From an uncultured Gammaproteobacteria bacterium (GTDB lineage: Bacteria > Pseudomonadota > Gammaproteobacteria > Pseudomonadales > UBA5518), in the NCBI GenBank assembly GCA_903928015.1, contig CAIYPF010000038.1, positions 1 through 51,587 on the forward strand: DNA of 51,587 bases, written 5' to 3'. Within the stretch, counting starts at the first letter, position 1; the number at the start of each line of letters is the position of its first letter. The position numbers and the translations under genes were made by a program. Shown here piece after piece: positions 43,167-51,568 of this stretch. The notes under the pieces were generated by a model. That model saw only the letters and a list, made by a program, of their open reading frames with translations, searched no databases and had not been told where the DNA came from.

Positions 43167-45317
43167 TCACTCTCCCACCTCGAACACATACAACTCGTTC
43201 CCGCCACTCGGCTGGTACACGTCCGGAATCTGCTGCGCCGTCATCAGCTTGAACACGCCCATGCCGGTGGGCACGGCGATGTACTGCTTGCCGTTCACCG
43301 AGTAGGTGATCGGGTAGCCATGCAGGGGCGCGCCGAGGCGGGTTTTCCAGAGTTCCTTGCCGGTCTCGGCGTCGAAGGCCTTGAAGTAGCGGTCGAGGTC
43401 ACCCACGAAGGCAAGCCCGCCGCCGGTGCTCAGCACGCCGGTGAGGAACATCGCGTGCTGCGTGTGCGTCCAGCGTTGCTTCAGCGTCTTCACGTCCCAG
43501 GAACTCAGGCGACCGTAATCCCCGTTGGTGCCGGGCATGGGCAGCATTTTCGATTCGCCGCCGTAGCCGCCGCCGCCTTCCACCATGTCGACCTTGCGGC
43601 CGATGAATTCCATGCAGAGCTGCTGCAGCGGAATGATCAGTGACTGCGTGCCGGGGTAGTAGGAGGTGGCCTGCCAGTTGTGGCCGCCGTAGATGCTGGG
43701 GCAGGCCGCTACCGAGTCGCCGATCTTCGCGTCGAGGATGTCGTCGCGGTAGGTGACGCGGCCCTTCACGTGATCGACTTTCTTGTAGAGGTTCTGGTAG
43801 ATCGTCTCGGCCAAGCCGAGAAACTTGCCGTTGCGACGGTCGAGCTTCCAGAGAATGCCGTCCTTGCCCACGGTAAGCAGCACCTGCTCGCCGTCGACAT
43901 CCGCGAGCACGCGCTCGAAGCCGGTTTCCATGTCCAGCGTTTCGCCCGGGATGTGCTGGTAGAACCAGCGCATCTTGCCGGTCTTCGGGTCCAGCGCGAG
44001 CGTGGAGTTGGTGTAGAGCGCAGCATCACGCGGGTTCATGCCACGGCTCGCTGCCACCCAGGGTTTGGCCTGCGAGGTGCCCACGTAGAAGAGCCCGAGC
44101 GCAGGGTCGTAGCTGCCGGCGATCCAGTTGTCTGCGCCGCCACGCAGTTCCGGCGGGACCTTGCCCCAGCTCTTGTTGTTGGGGTCGCCGGGGAGCGCGA
44201 TGGTGGAGGTGCGCCAGAGCTCCTTGCCCGTCTCCGGGTCATGGCCGGTGATGAAGCAGCCGCCCTTCTTGAAGCGCTCGCAGCCGTTGATGCCGCTCAC
44301 CACCACGCCACCCGCAATCAGCGGGCCTGCAGTGTGCGTGTAGCCCTGCGTGTAGTCGGCTTTCTGCGTGCGCCAGACTTCCTTGCCTGTGTGGATGTCG
44401 ATGGCGACGATCGCGGCGTCGTAGGTGGCGAGGAAGAGACGGTTGCCGTAGAGCGCGATGTTGCGCGTGGGGCCGCCCAGCGTGCGCGCATCGGGCGGGA
44501 AACTGTAGGCGTACTCCCAGATGAGATCGCCCGTGGCCGCGTCGATCGCCTGGATCTGGTTGTTGGGGTGGGTGAGGAACATCACGCCCTCGTGCACGAG
44601 TGGCGTTGCCTGGTTACTGCCCTCGTGCATGGTCATGGCCCAGGCGAGGCGCAGCTTGCCCACGTTGCCGCGGTTCACCTGTGCGAGCGGGCTGTAGCCG
44701 TGGCCGTCCAGCGTGCGACGCCAGCTGAGCCAGGAGCCGTCGGGTGGGTTCTGCAGCATCGACTCGGTGACGGGGCTGAGTGGCGGTGTCTCGCGGTTCA
44801 CCCATTTGCCGGCGCTCTTCGCGGCCTCGGCGATGCCGCTTGCACCTGCCCAGGCGCGTTTGCCGTCGCCCTTCGCGCCGGCGTCCGTGGCTGTGGCCGG
44901 TGTAGCGGGCGCGGCTGCCGTGTGAGCGACAGTCGCGTGACCTGCGCTCACGTCCATCGCGGTGGAGGCCGTGAGCGTTTCCGTGCCGGGCGCGGCACCG
45001 TTCACGTGCAGGATGTGTGCAACAAGGCCGAGGTAGAGCGAGTCCGGTGATCCCGCCGGTACGGTGGTGGACATCTGGCTGCGGATGAATCCCGCGAGTT
45101 CGCCGGCTGGCTTGCCGCTCCACTTTTCGGCGAAGGCGGGCCCCGCGAGCGGCGCGCCGTGCGCGCTGCCGCGCAGGCTGCCGTGGTGGCAATCCGCGCA
45201 GTAATGCGCGTAATCCGCGCGGCCGGCATCGGCCTCGGCCTGCGTGAATCCGGCGTGGGCATCAGCCTGTGCGGCGAGCAGCAGCGCGAGGGCAAGGCCC
45301 GGTTTGCGCAGTGGCAT
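43167..45317 (-). CDS. Quinohemoprotein (PQQ) dehydrogenase with N-terminal cytochrome c
   Basis: A 716-residue exported protein. A signal peptide (about 1-22) leads to a cytochrome c domain with C40-A-D-C43-H44 and probable axial Met82, an Ala/Thr-rich linker (about 115-180) and a PQQ propeller with repeated AxDxxTGxxxW strands. The likely catalytic Asp is Asp462 in PGETLDMETG, with Glu464 two residues on where lanthanide-dependent enzymes have Asp. The Cys-Cys pair normally near PQQ is spread out as GCERFKKGGC (346-354). The N-terminal heme placement matches the protein at 9735, but the two are diverged. It likely oxidises an alcohol in the periplasm. Confidence 0.9.
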   Translation of the reverse strand: MPLRKPGLALALLLAAQADAHAGFTQAEADAGRADYAHYCADCHHGSLRGSAHGAPLAGPAFAEKWSGKPAGELAGFIRSQMSTTVPAGSPDSLYLGLVAHILHVNGAAPGTETLTASTAMDVSAGHATVAHTAAAPATPATATDAGAKGDGKRAWAGASGIAEAAKSAGKWVNRETPPLSPVTESMLQNPPDGSWLSWRRTLDGHGYSPLAQVNRGNVGKLRLAWAMTMHEGSNQATPLVHEGVMFLTHPNNQIQAIDAATGDLIWEYAYSFPPDARTLGGPTRNIALYGNRLFLATYDAAIVAIDIHTGKEVWRTQKADYTQGYTHTAGPLIAGGVVVSGINGCERFKKGGCFITGHDPETGKELWRTSTIALPGDPNNKSWGKVPPELRGGADNWIAGSYDPALGLFYVGTSQAKPWVAASRGMNPRDAALYTNSTLALDPKTGKMRWFYQHIPGETLDMETGFERVLADVDGEQVLLTVGKDGILWKLDRRNGKFLGLAETIYQNLYKKVDHVKGRVTYRDDILDAKIGDSVAACPSIYGGHNWQATSYYPGTQSLIIPLQQLCMEFIGRKVDMVEGGGGYGGESKMLPMPGTNGDYGRLSSWDVKTLKQRWTHTQHAMFLTGVLSTGGGLAFVGDLDRYFKAFDAETGKELWKTRLGAPLHGYPITYSVNGKQYIAVPTGMGVFKLMTAQQIPDVYQPSGGNELYVFEVGE

Positions 45318-45410
45318 GGAGCGTCTCCGTTGGAGTTGTCAGAACGGTGCGGAGTCTAGCGCGGCAACCGACCCGGGGCATCACTCGGGAGGATGCCCGG
45401 GCCCTGCGGA

Positions 45411-46526
45411 TTACAGGCTGTTGTGGCGCAGGTCAGCGAATTTCACCAGCCGGCACTTCATTGCCTTCGGCGGGTTCACGGATTTCACGTAGCGCCCGAG
45501 CATGCCGCCGGTGGCGTGTCCCAGCGTGGTCAGCCAGTTCGGGTAGTGCGGGCCCGGGTCCTCGTGCGCGAGCACGATGTTCACGCGGCCGTCTGCTTCG
45601 TAGTGGGCGTTGAACTTGTTCAGGCAGACCTTGAAGAACCGGTAGTCGAGAGACTGCATCCAGTGGTTGGAAATCTGCAGGTTCCAGGTCTCGCAGACGG
45701 GGATGTCGTCCAGTTCGATGAGCAGCGCCTCGTCGGGCGCGAGTTCCCAGTAGGTCTGGTAGTAGTGGATGTTCGGGTCGCCGCCGGCACGCTGGCAGAT
45801 GGCCTGGTCGTCTTCGGGCAGCAGGTTGGTGTGCTTGGCCTTGTAGCGCCCCTGCCAGGCGATGGTCATCTCGCCGATGTTCTTCGCGAGGCCCACCGCG
45901 GCCTGCAACGAGGCGCCCAGCGCTTCGACCTGCAGATTGTTGTTGGCGCGCTCGGGGTTGAGGCACTCGATCGTGAGATCGGCGGGGATTTCCTCGCTGC
46001 GCCGCCCGAAGGTCTCGCGCACGATGATCATCCTTGAGGTGGTCTGCGTGGGCAGCCAGTTGCCGGGCTTTTGCGTGCTGCTCACCAGGATCTCGAAGCT
46101 GCCGTCCTCGGCGAAGTGCATTTCCTTGGAGTAGATGTTGCCCGTGTCGATCATGCGGCCCACGTCGGTGGAGCTGCCCTTGCTGCCCAGGCTGAACCAC
46201 TGCACGGTGCCGCGGTTGCCGCGGATGCGGTAATCGAAACGGCCGTCGATCACGCAGTTGTAGTAGATGTTGTCGGGGTTGTCGTTCAGCATTTTCTTCG
46301 TCTCGTCGGCGAGACGGAAAAACGCGGGGAATTGCGGGTCGGCATAGTCGAGGGTGGATTCCAGTCCTGCGCGCAGGAGCTGTGCCATGCAGCGGAAGCC
46401 GATCGCGCGGGTGTAGACGTCCTGCGGGACCTCCGGGCGCAGCACCACGTCTCCGGCCTGCTTCAGTGCATCGCAGAACTCCGCCCAAACCCGCCCGTCC
46501 AGTATTTTCGATTCTGCCTCGGTCAT
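45411..46526 (-). CDS. DUF1214 domain-containing protein
   Basis: A 371-residue soluble protein. GNRGTVQWFSLGSKG, FEILVSSTQKPGNWLP, TSRMIIVRETFGRR and the C-terminal DGRVNIVLAHEDPGPHYPNWL match the DUF1214 fold, which is usually the second half of DUF1254/1214 exported proteins. Here DUF1254 is absent and no signal peptide is seen. GGGAGC precedes ATG 46526. It is divergent from a Rieske oxygenase gene. DUF1214 proteins recur in gene blocks for steroid-like or aromatic breakdown; no activity is known to me. Confidence 0.8.
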   Translation of the reverse strand: MTEAESKILDGRVWAEFCDALKQAGDVVLRPEVPQDVYTRAIGFRCMAQLLRAGLESTLDYADPQFPAFFRLADETKKMLNDNPDNIYYNCVIDGRFDYRIRGNRGTVQWFSLGSKGSSTDVGRMIDTGNIYSKEMHFAEDGSFEILVSSTQKPGNWLPTQTTSRMIIVRETFGRRSEEIPADLTIECLNPERANNNLQVEALGASLQAAVGLAKNIGEMTIAWQGRYKAKHTNLLPEDDQAICQRAGGDPNIHYYQTYWELAPDEALLIELDDIPVCETWNLQISNHWMQSLDYRFFKVCLNKFNAHYEADGRVNIVLAHEDPGPHYPNWLTTLGHATGGMLGRYVKSVNPPKAMKCRLVKFADLRHNSL

Positions 46527-46683
46527 GCGCGTGCTCCCGCTGTCGTTGTTGATGCCAGGCCCGTAGCGGGCGGGGCCGATGTTCGCACAGGGCGTGTTGC
46601 ACGGTCATCATCCGTTCCGATGGCCCTTGCGGGCCTGCAGTTCGTTAGCATGCGGGCCTCGCAGTCCTGCGGAGGGTAGGGGA

Positions 46684-47889
46684 ATGACAGATTCCGGTGC
46701 GCTCGCCGCCGAGCCCGGCTCGCCGCAATGGCTTGCCCTCGAGTGGCGGCTCATGCAGCGGCGGATGCTCGCGTGCGTTGCGAGCCGTAGCAGCGAACTC
46801 ACTGCAAGTCCTCTTGCCGTCGATACCGGCATCTACACCGATACACGGCGGCATTTTGCCGAGCGCGAACGGCTGTTCATGCAGACGCCGCTGCTCGCGG
46901 GTTTTTCCTCGGAATTGCCAGAGCCGGGTTGCGTGCTGCATTTCGAAGCCTTCGGCCCGCCCGTCTTCGTGCTGCGCCGCGAGGACGGGGGCCTGGATGC
47001 CTTCCGCAACCTGTGTCCGCACCGCGGGGCGCGCCTCGTGGAGGGCGATCGCATCGGCAGCGCTGTGGTCTGCCCCTTCCACGCCTGGCGTTTCGGCACC
47101 GACGGGCAGTTGCAGTTCCGTCCGCAGGACGCGGCCTTTGCCTGCGAAGGGCCTGCGCCCGCGCTCTGCCGTGTACCGGTGGCCGAAAAACACGGACTCG
47201 TGTTCCTGCGCCTCGATCCCGCCGGCGAGCCCGTGGACGTCGAGGCTTTCCTCGGGCCCATCGCGCCGCTCATCCGGAGCTTCCGCCTCGATGCGGCAGC
47301 GCACGTGCGCACCGACGCCGTGGTGACGGAGGCGAACTGGAAGCTGGTGGTGGATGTCTCTTGCGAGGGTTATCACGTGCCGGCCACGCATCCGGCCACG
47401 CTCTCGCCCCAACTCGTGCCCTTCATCACCATCCACGACAGCTTCGGCCGCCATCACCGCTTCGCGAGCCCGGCGCGGCGCATGCAGGAGTGGGTGGGGC
47501 AGCCCGAAGAAACATGGCCGCCATCGCACTACAGCGCCGTGCACTATCTCTTTCCCAACACCATCCTCACGTATTCGGACGCGATCGACGGCGGCCTGCC
47601 CGTGATCGCGCTGAACCGCTCATTCCCCGGTCGCCATGTCGGCGAGACCACGGTGCTCTACTCGAGCTACAGGCCCGCCTCGGCGGCGGCAATTCCCGAC
47701 AGCGGATTCCTTGCGCTGCACGAGGCGGTGCTCGACATCAACCGCAGCGAGGATCTGCCGATGGTCGGCCGCGTGTGGCGGAACTACCAGAGCCTGCCGG
47801 ACCCCGCACCGCTGCTCTTCGGACGCAACGAGATGCTGCTCCAGCGCTACCACGCCGACGTCGCCGAGGCCGTGGGCATGCCACTTTGA
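46684..47889 (+). CDS. Rieske non-heme iron oxygenase, alpha subunit (second)
   Basis: A 401-residue protein from ATG 46684 with AGGG-rich Shine-Dalgarno. The Rieske ligands are Cys111, His113 (CPHRG), Cys130 and His133 (CPFHAWRF); the iron site has His231 and His236 (CEGYHVPATHP). It is shorter than the protein at 14509 and has a long N-terminal region before the Rieske domain. No reductase, ferredoxin or beta subunit gene is adjacent. It probably hydroxylates or demethylates a ring compound; the substrate is unknown. Confidence 0.9.
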   Translation: MTDSGALAAEPGSPQWLALEWRLMQRRMLACVASRSSELTASPLAVDTGIYTDTRRHFAERERLFMQTPLLAGFSSELPEPGCVLHFEAFGPPVFVLRREDGGLDAFRNLCPHRGARLVEGDRIGSAVVCPFHAWRFGTDGQLQFRPQDAAFACEGPAPALCRVPVAEKHGLVFLRLDPAGEPVDVEAFLGPIAPLIRSFRLDAAAHVRTDAVVTEANWKLVVDVSCEGYHVPATHPATLSPQLVPFITIHDSFGRHHRFASPARRMQEWVGQPEETWPPSHYSAVHYLFPNTILTYSDAIDGGLPVIALNRSFPGRHVGETTVLYSSYRPASAAAIPDSGFLALHEAVLDINRSEDLPMVGRVWRNYQSLPDPAPLLFGRNEMLLQRYHADVAEAVGMPL

Positions 47890-48033
47890 GGGGGGCGTTC
47901 CCGCCCGGTGGAAAATCCTTCGAAGGCCGCGAAGGAACCGCAGGGGCCCCTGCGTCACAGGGACGTCACACTTCGGTGAATCCCCAATGCCTGCTCTTGT
48001 GTCCTGCCGTCCTGCGATCCCGGGCACCGCCGC

Positions 48034-48648
48034 ATGAGCTGCAGCCTGCGTCTGCCGAGTTACATCCGTGAGGCCGTCCAACTGCCCGAGAACCTGAGCC
48101 TCGACTGCCTGGATCCCCGCCATCCCGAGCGACTTGCCCTGGAGGCCTTCGTTGCGGACTGCTTCCGGCGCGCGCACGGCGCAACGCCCACGCAGTTCTG
48201 CGAGCAGCTCATGGGTTGGCGCGGACTGCACGGCGAGTGGCAAGGCGCGGTGGGCTACACGCCTCTCGCCGGGCGCCGGGCCTTTCTCGAGCACTATCTC
48301 GACCAGCCCATCGAGCAGGTTCTGGCGGCCCGGCTCGGGCGGCCCTTGTCCAGGGATTCAGTGGTGGAGGCGGGCAACCTTGCGGCGCTTGATGCCGGCG
48401 GCACCCGGCTGCTCATCTCCGGGCTCACGCGTCACCTCCATGCCCGCGGCTACACCTGGGTGGTGCTCACCGGTACGCGGGCGCTGCTCAATTCCTTTGC
48501 GAGACTCGGCATTCCCATGGAGTTGCTGGGGCCCGCCGATCCCGCGCGCCTTCCCGACGGCGGGCGCAGCTGGGGCAACTACTACGAGACGCATCCGCAG
48601 GTAGCGTTCACCGACATCGCACATGCTGCCCGGCGACTTGCTCGCTAG
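48034..48648 (+). CDS. Thermostable hemolysin family protein (probable acyltransferase-like)
   Basis: A 204-residue protein. LALEAFVADCFRRAHGA, AFLEHYLDQPIEQVL, VVEAGNLAALDAGGTRLLI, GYTWVVLTGTRALLNSFARL and WGNYYETHPQV match the thermostable hemolysin (T_hemolysin) family closely. The name comes from a Vibrio delta-type hemolysin; the fold as I recall resembles GNAT/LuxI-type acyltransferases rather than toxins, which fits this operon better. No signal peptide is present. It opens a four-gene operon; the next gene overlaps it by 26 bases. Confidence 0.82.
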   Translation: MSCSLRLPSYIREAVQLPENLSLDCLDPRHPERLALEAFVADCFRRAHGATPTQFCEQLMGWRGLHGEWQGAVGYTPLAGRRAFLEHYLDQPIEQVLAARLGRPLSRDSVVEAGNLAALDAGGTRLLISGLTRHLHARGYTWVVLTGTRALLNSFARLGIPMELLGPADPARLPDGGRSWGNYYETHPQVAFTDIAHAARRLAR

Positions 48649-50074
48649 TCTTCCTTCCGGCCGCGCCGTGATCGGCGACGGTGCGGAGTCCAGCGATGGC
48701 GCGGCCTTCAGTCGCCGCGTCGCCGACCTCGTCACGGCGCTGCGTGCGCGCCGCTTCCCGCATGCTCCGGTCGCGCTGCTTGCCGACAACTCCCCGCACT
48801 GGGTGTCCCTCGATCTCGCGGCGGCGCTTTGCGGCGTGACGCTTGTGCCGCTGCCCGGTTTCTTCACGCCGCAGCAGCGCGCGCATGCCATCCGCGAGAG
48901 TGGCGCGAGTGCGCTCTGCTGTGCGGATGCAGCCCTCGCAGATGCACTCGGTTTCGGACGCCGTGCGGGCGATACGCTTTTCGAGGCCGATGCCGCACCG
49001 CAGGGTCCAGTGCTCGCGCCCGGCAGCAAGCTCACCTTCACCTCGGGCACGACGGGAGAGCCGAAGGGCGTGTGCCTCGGTGCGGAGCAGCAGTGGCGCG
49101 TTGCCAGCGCCGTGGCCCGCGAGCTTTCTGCCATCGGCGTGCAGCGCCACCTCTGCCTGTTGCCGCTGTCGGTGCTGCTCGAGAACGTGGGCGGCGTCTA
49201 CGCCGGACTGCTCTGCGGTGCCACGGTGATATGCCCGCCGCTCGCGGAAGTGGGGTTGAGCGGTTCCAGTGGCTTCGATGCGGCGGTCTGCGTGGCGGCC
49301 ATCGCACGACACCGCCCGCACAGCCTGATCCTCCTTCCGCAAATGCTGCAGTCCATTCTTCCACTGCTGCAGCCGCATGACCCGCGCCTTGCCAGTCTGC
49401 GTTTCGTGGCCGTTGGCGGCGCACGCACACCGCCCGCGCTGCTCGATGCGGCGGCAGCGATGGGTATTCCCGTGTTCGAAGGCTACGGCCTTACCGAGTG
49501 CGGCTCCGTGGTGGCGCTGAACACGCCTTCGGCGAATCGTCGTGGCAGCGTGGGCCGTGCGCTGGCCCATCGCAGCCTGCGCATCAGCGATGCCGGGGAG
49601 ATCGAAGTCGGGGGTGGGGCCTTCGGGCATTACCTCGGCGAACAGCCGCTTGCGGACGAGTGGATTTCCACCGGTGATCTGGGGCACCTCGATGCCGATG
49701 GTTATCTGTTCATCGACGGCCGCCGCAAGAACGTGCTGATCACGGGTTTCGGGCGCAATGTGAGTCCCGAATGGCCGGAGTCGTTGCTCTGCGGACATCC
49801 CGCCGTGATGCAGGCGCTGGTCACTGGCGACGGACGCCCGTATCTGGTTGCACTGTTGGCGCCTTCGGGCCCTGATGTGGGCGATGATGATCTGGCCCGT
49901 GCTGTTGCTGCGGCCAATGCCGCGCTGCCTGACTACGCGCGCATCGGTGCCTTCGCCGTGCTGCCCGAACCGCTGTCACCGGCCAATGGCCTCGCCACGC
50001 CGAACGGACGGCCGCGCCGTGCGCTGATCGCGGAGCGCCATGCCGCGCTCGTCAATTCGCTTTACCGGGAGTGA
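48623..50074 (+). CDS. AMP-binding ligase with altered A10 motif
   Basis: A 483-residue ANL-superfamily protein. FTSGTTGEPKG (139-149), GYGLTECGS, STGDLGHLDADGYLFIDG and GRRKNVLITGFGRNVSPEWPE are as in long-chain fatty-acid CoA ligases. At the end NGLATPNGRPRR aligns with the NGLLTPTLKLKR of FACS enzymes, but the catalytic Lys is Arg463 (codon CGG), so adenylation may be weakened or use a different residue. It overlaps the preceding gene by 26 bases and ends 7 bases before the HDO gene. It likely activates a fatty or beta-keto acid for transfer to the partner enzymes. Confidence 0.88.
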   Translation: MLPGDLLASLPSGRAVIGDGAESSDGAAFSRRVADLVTALRARRFPHAPVALLADNSPHWVSLDLAAALCGVTLVPLPGFFTPQQRAHAIRESGASALCCADAALADALGFGRRAGDTLFEADAAPQGPVLAPGSKLTFTSGTTGEPKGVCLGAEQQWRVASAVARELSAIGVQRHLCLLPLSVLLENVGGVYAGLLCGATVICPPLAEVGLSGSSGFDAAVCVAAIARHRPHSLILLPQMLQSILPLLQPHDPRLASLRFVAVGGARTPPALLDAAAAMGIPVFEGYGLTECGSVVALNTPSANRRGSVGRALAHRSLRISDAGEIEVGGGAFGHYLGEQPLADEWISTGDLGHLDADGYLFIDGRRKNVLITGFGRNVSPEWPESLLCGHPAVMQALVTGDGRPYLVALLAPSGPDVGDDDLARAVAAANAALPDYARIGAFAVLPEPLSPANGLATPNGRPRRALIAERHAALVNSLYRE

Positions 50075-50081
50075 TACCAGA

Positions 50082-50762
50082 GTGGGATTTTTCGAGGACT
50101 TGCAGCAGGCAACCACGGCGGAGCGGGCGCTGCTGCTTTCCGCGCCGATCATCCAGGATGCGCTGGAGAGCCGCATCCGGCTGCACCAGTACGTGGCCTT
50201 CCTCTCGCAGGCCTATCACCACGTGCGCCATACGGTGCCGCTGCTGATGGCCTGCGGCAGTCGCCTGCCCGCGCGTCTCGGCTGGTTGCGTCAGGCCACG
50301 GCTGATTACATTGCCGAGGAGAGCGGTCACGAGGAGTGGATACTTTCGGACATTGCCGCATGCGGTGCCGACGCCGAGGCCGTGCGCGCCTCGTTGCCCA
50401 ATGCCAGCACCGAGATGATGGTCGCCTACGCCTACCATCAGATCGATCGCTGCAATCCGGTCGGTTTCTTCGGCATGGTGCAGGTGCTCGAGGGCACCAG
50501 CGTGGCAGTTGCGACAGCGGCTGCCGGTGGCATTGGCGCGGCGCTCGGTTTGCCCGAGCAGGCCTTCAGTTACCTGCGTTCGCATGGCAGTCTTGATGTC
50601 GAGCATGTGGGGTTTTTCCAGAACCTGATGGATCGACTCGAGGAACCCGATGATCGCGCGGCGGTGCTGCATTGCGCACGGCGTTTCTACCGACTCTACG
50701 GCGATGTATTCCGCAGCCTTCCCACGCCCGACGCCCACCAGGAGACCCTTTCCCATGCCTGA
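50082..50762 (+). CDS. Heme-oxygenase-like diiron oxidase (HDO/TenA-fold) protein
   Basis: A 226-residue helical protein from GTG 50082, with GGAG about 10 bases upstream; an ATG at 50040 is in frame but inside the preceding gene. Metal-ligand-like residues are Glu80 and His83 (EESGHEEW), Glu137 (QVLEGTS) and the helix motif H168-x3-D172-x2-H175 (HGSLDVEH), the hallmark of heme-oxygenase-like diiron oxidases such as UndA, BesC and SznF. The first-helix ligand is unclear (AYHHVRH). Such enzymes carry out decarboxylation, fragmentation or N-oxygenation in small-molecule pathways. Its stop overlaps the SDR start by 8 bases. Confidence 0.82.
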   Translation: MGFFEDLQQATTAERALLLSAPIIQDALESRIRLHQYVAFLSQAYHHVRHTVPLLMACGSRLPARLGWLRQATADYIAEESGHEEWILSDIAACGADAEAVRASLPNASTEMMVAYAYHQIDRCNPVGFFGMVQVLEGTSVAVATAAAGGIGAALGLPEQAFSYLRSHGSLDVEHVGFFQNLMDRLEEPDDRAAVLHCARRFYRLYGDVFRSLPTPDAHQETLSHA

Positions 50763-51546
50763 TCTGCAGCAACCACGCGTCGTTCTGACGGGCGCCACCG
50801 GCGGAATCGGTCGCGCCATCGCGCGGCTGCTCTCGCCACGCAGCGAGTGGCTGCTGCTTGCGGGCCGCAACCGCAGCGAGCTCGAGGCCTTGCGTCAGGA
50901 GCTCGGGCCGGAACACACGCACATCGTCTGCGGCGATCTCTGCGCCGCGCAAACCCGCGAGGAGTTGCGCGCGGCCGCGCTCGCGCTCGGTGGTGCGAAC
51001 CTGCTGGTGAACAACGCGGGCTGCGGGGATTTCCATGCCTTCCCCACGCAGGAGGATGAGCGCATCCGTCAGCTCCTCGAGACCAATCTCCTCTCGCCCA
51101 TGCTGCTCACCCGGGCCATGCTGCCGCAACTGCAGCAGCAGTCCGCGGCGCAGGTGATCAACATCGGGTCGATCTTCGGCTACATCGGTTTTCCGGGTTT
51201 TGGCGCCTATTGCGCCGGCAAGTTCGGGTTGCGCGGTTTTTCCCAGTCCTTGCGCCGCGAACTCGCCGACACGGGGGTCGCGGTGCGTTATTTCGCGCCA
51301 CGCGCCACGCGCACGCCCTTCAATGCGGACGCCGTCACGGCGATGAATCGCGAGCTCGGCAACGCAGAGGATCTGCCCGAGTATGTGGCGCGGGAGTTCC
51401 TGGCGTTTCTCCACTCCAGCGATTGGGAGCGCAAGCTCGGCGCGAAGGAACGGTTTTTCGTGTTGCTGAACCAGCTCTTCCCGGCGCTCCCCGACAAGGC
51501 CATTGCCGGCCAACTCCCCATCATCCGCAAGCACCTCCCCCTGTAG
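50755..51546 (+). CDS. SDR family oxidoreductase; stop supplied by REP
   Basis: A 263-residue classical SDR from ATG 50755: TGATGGIG (12-19), NNAG (86-89), Ser139, Tyr152 and Lys156 (YCAGK). The C-terminal part (PFNADAVTAMNRELGNAEDLPEYVA... region) is of the DltE/ketoreductase-like type rather than FabG. It is the last gene of the four-gene operon and probably reduces a keto or imine intermediate. The TAG stop lies in the head of a REP copy. Confidence 0.9.
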   Translation: MPDLQQPRVVLTGATGGIGRAIARLLSPRSEWLLLAGRNRSELEALRQELGPEHTHIVCGDLCAAQTREELRAAALALGGANLLVNNAGCGDFHAFPTQEDERIRQLLETNLLSPMLLTRAMLPQLQQQSAAQVINIGSIFGYIGFPGFGAYCAGKFGLRGFSQSLRRELADTGVAVRYFAPRATRTPFNADAVTAMNRELGNAEDLPEYVAREFLAFLHSSDWERKLGAKERFFVLLNQLFPALPDKAIAGQLPIIRKHLPL

Positions 51547-51564
51547 GAGCGGGCCATGCCCGCG
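51543..51564 (+). repeat. REP palindrome; supplies a stop codon
   Basis: GTAGGAGCGGGCCATGCC followed by CGCG. The TAG in the head (51544-51546) ends the SDR gene. A second copy in the same orientation follows 4 bases after its end. Confidence 0.9.
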
Positions 51565-51568
51565 CCCC

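Noticed and set aside
47890..48033. Possible terminator or small RNA between the Rieske gene and the hemolysin-family gene
   Set aside because: Only a weak GC-rich inverted repeat is present without a T run, so no feature is called.
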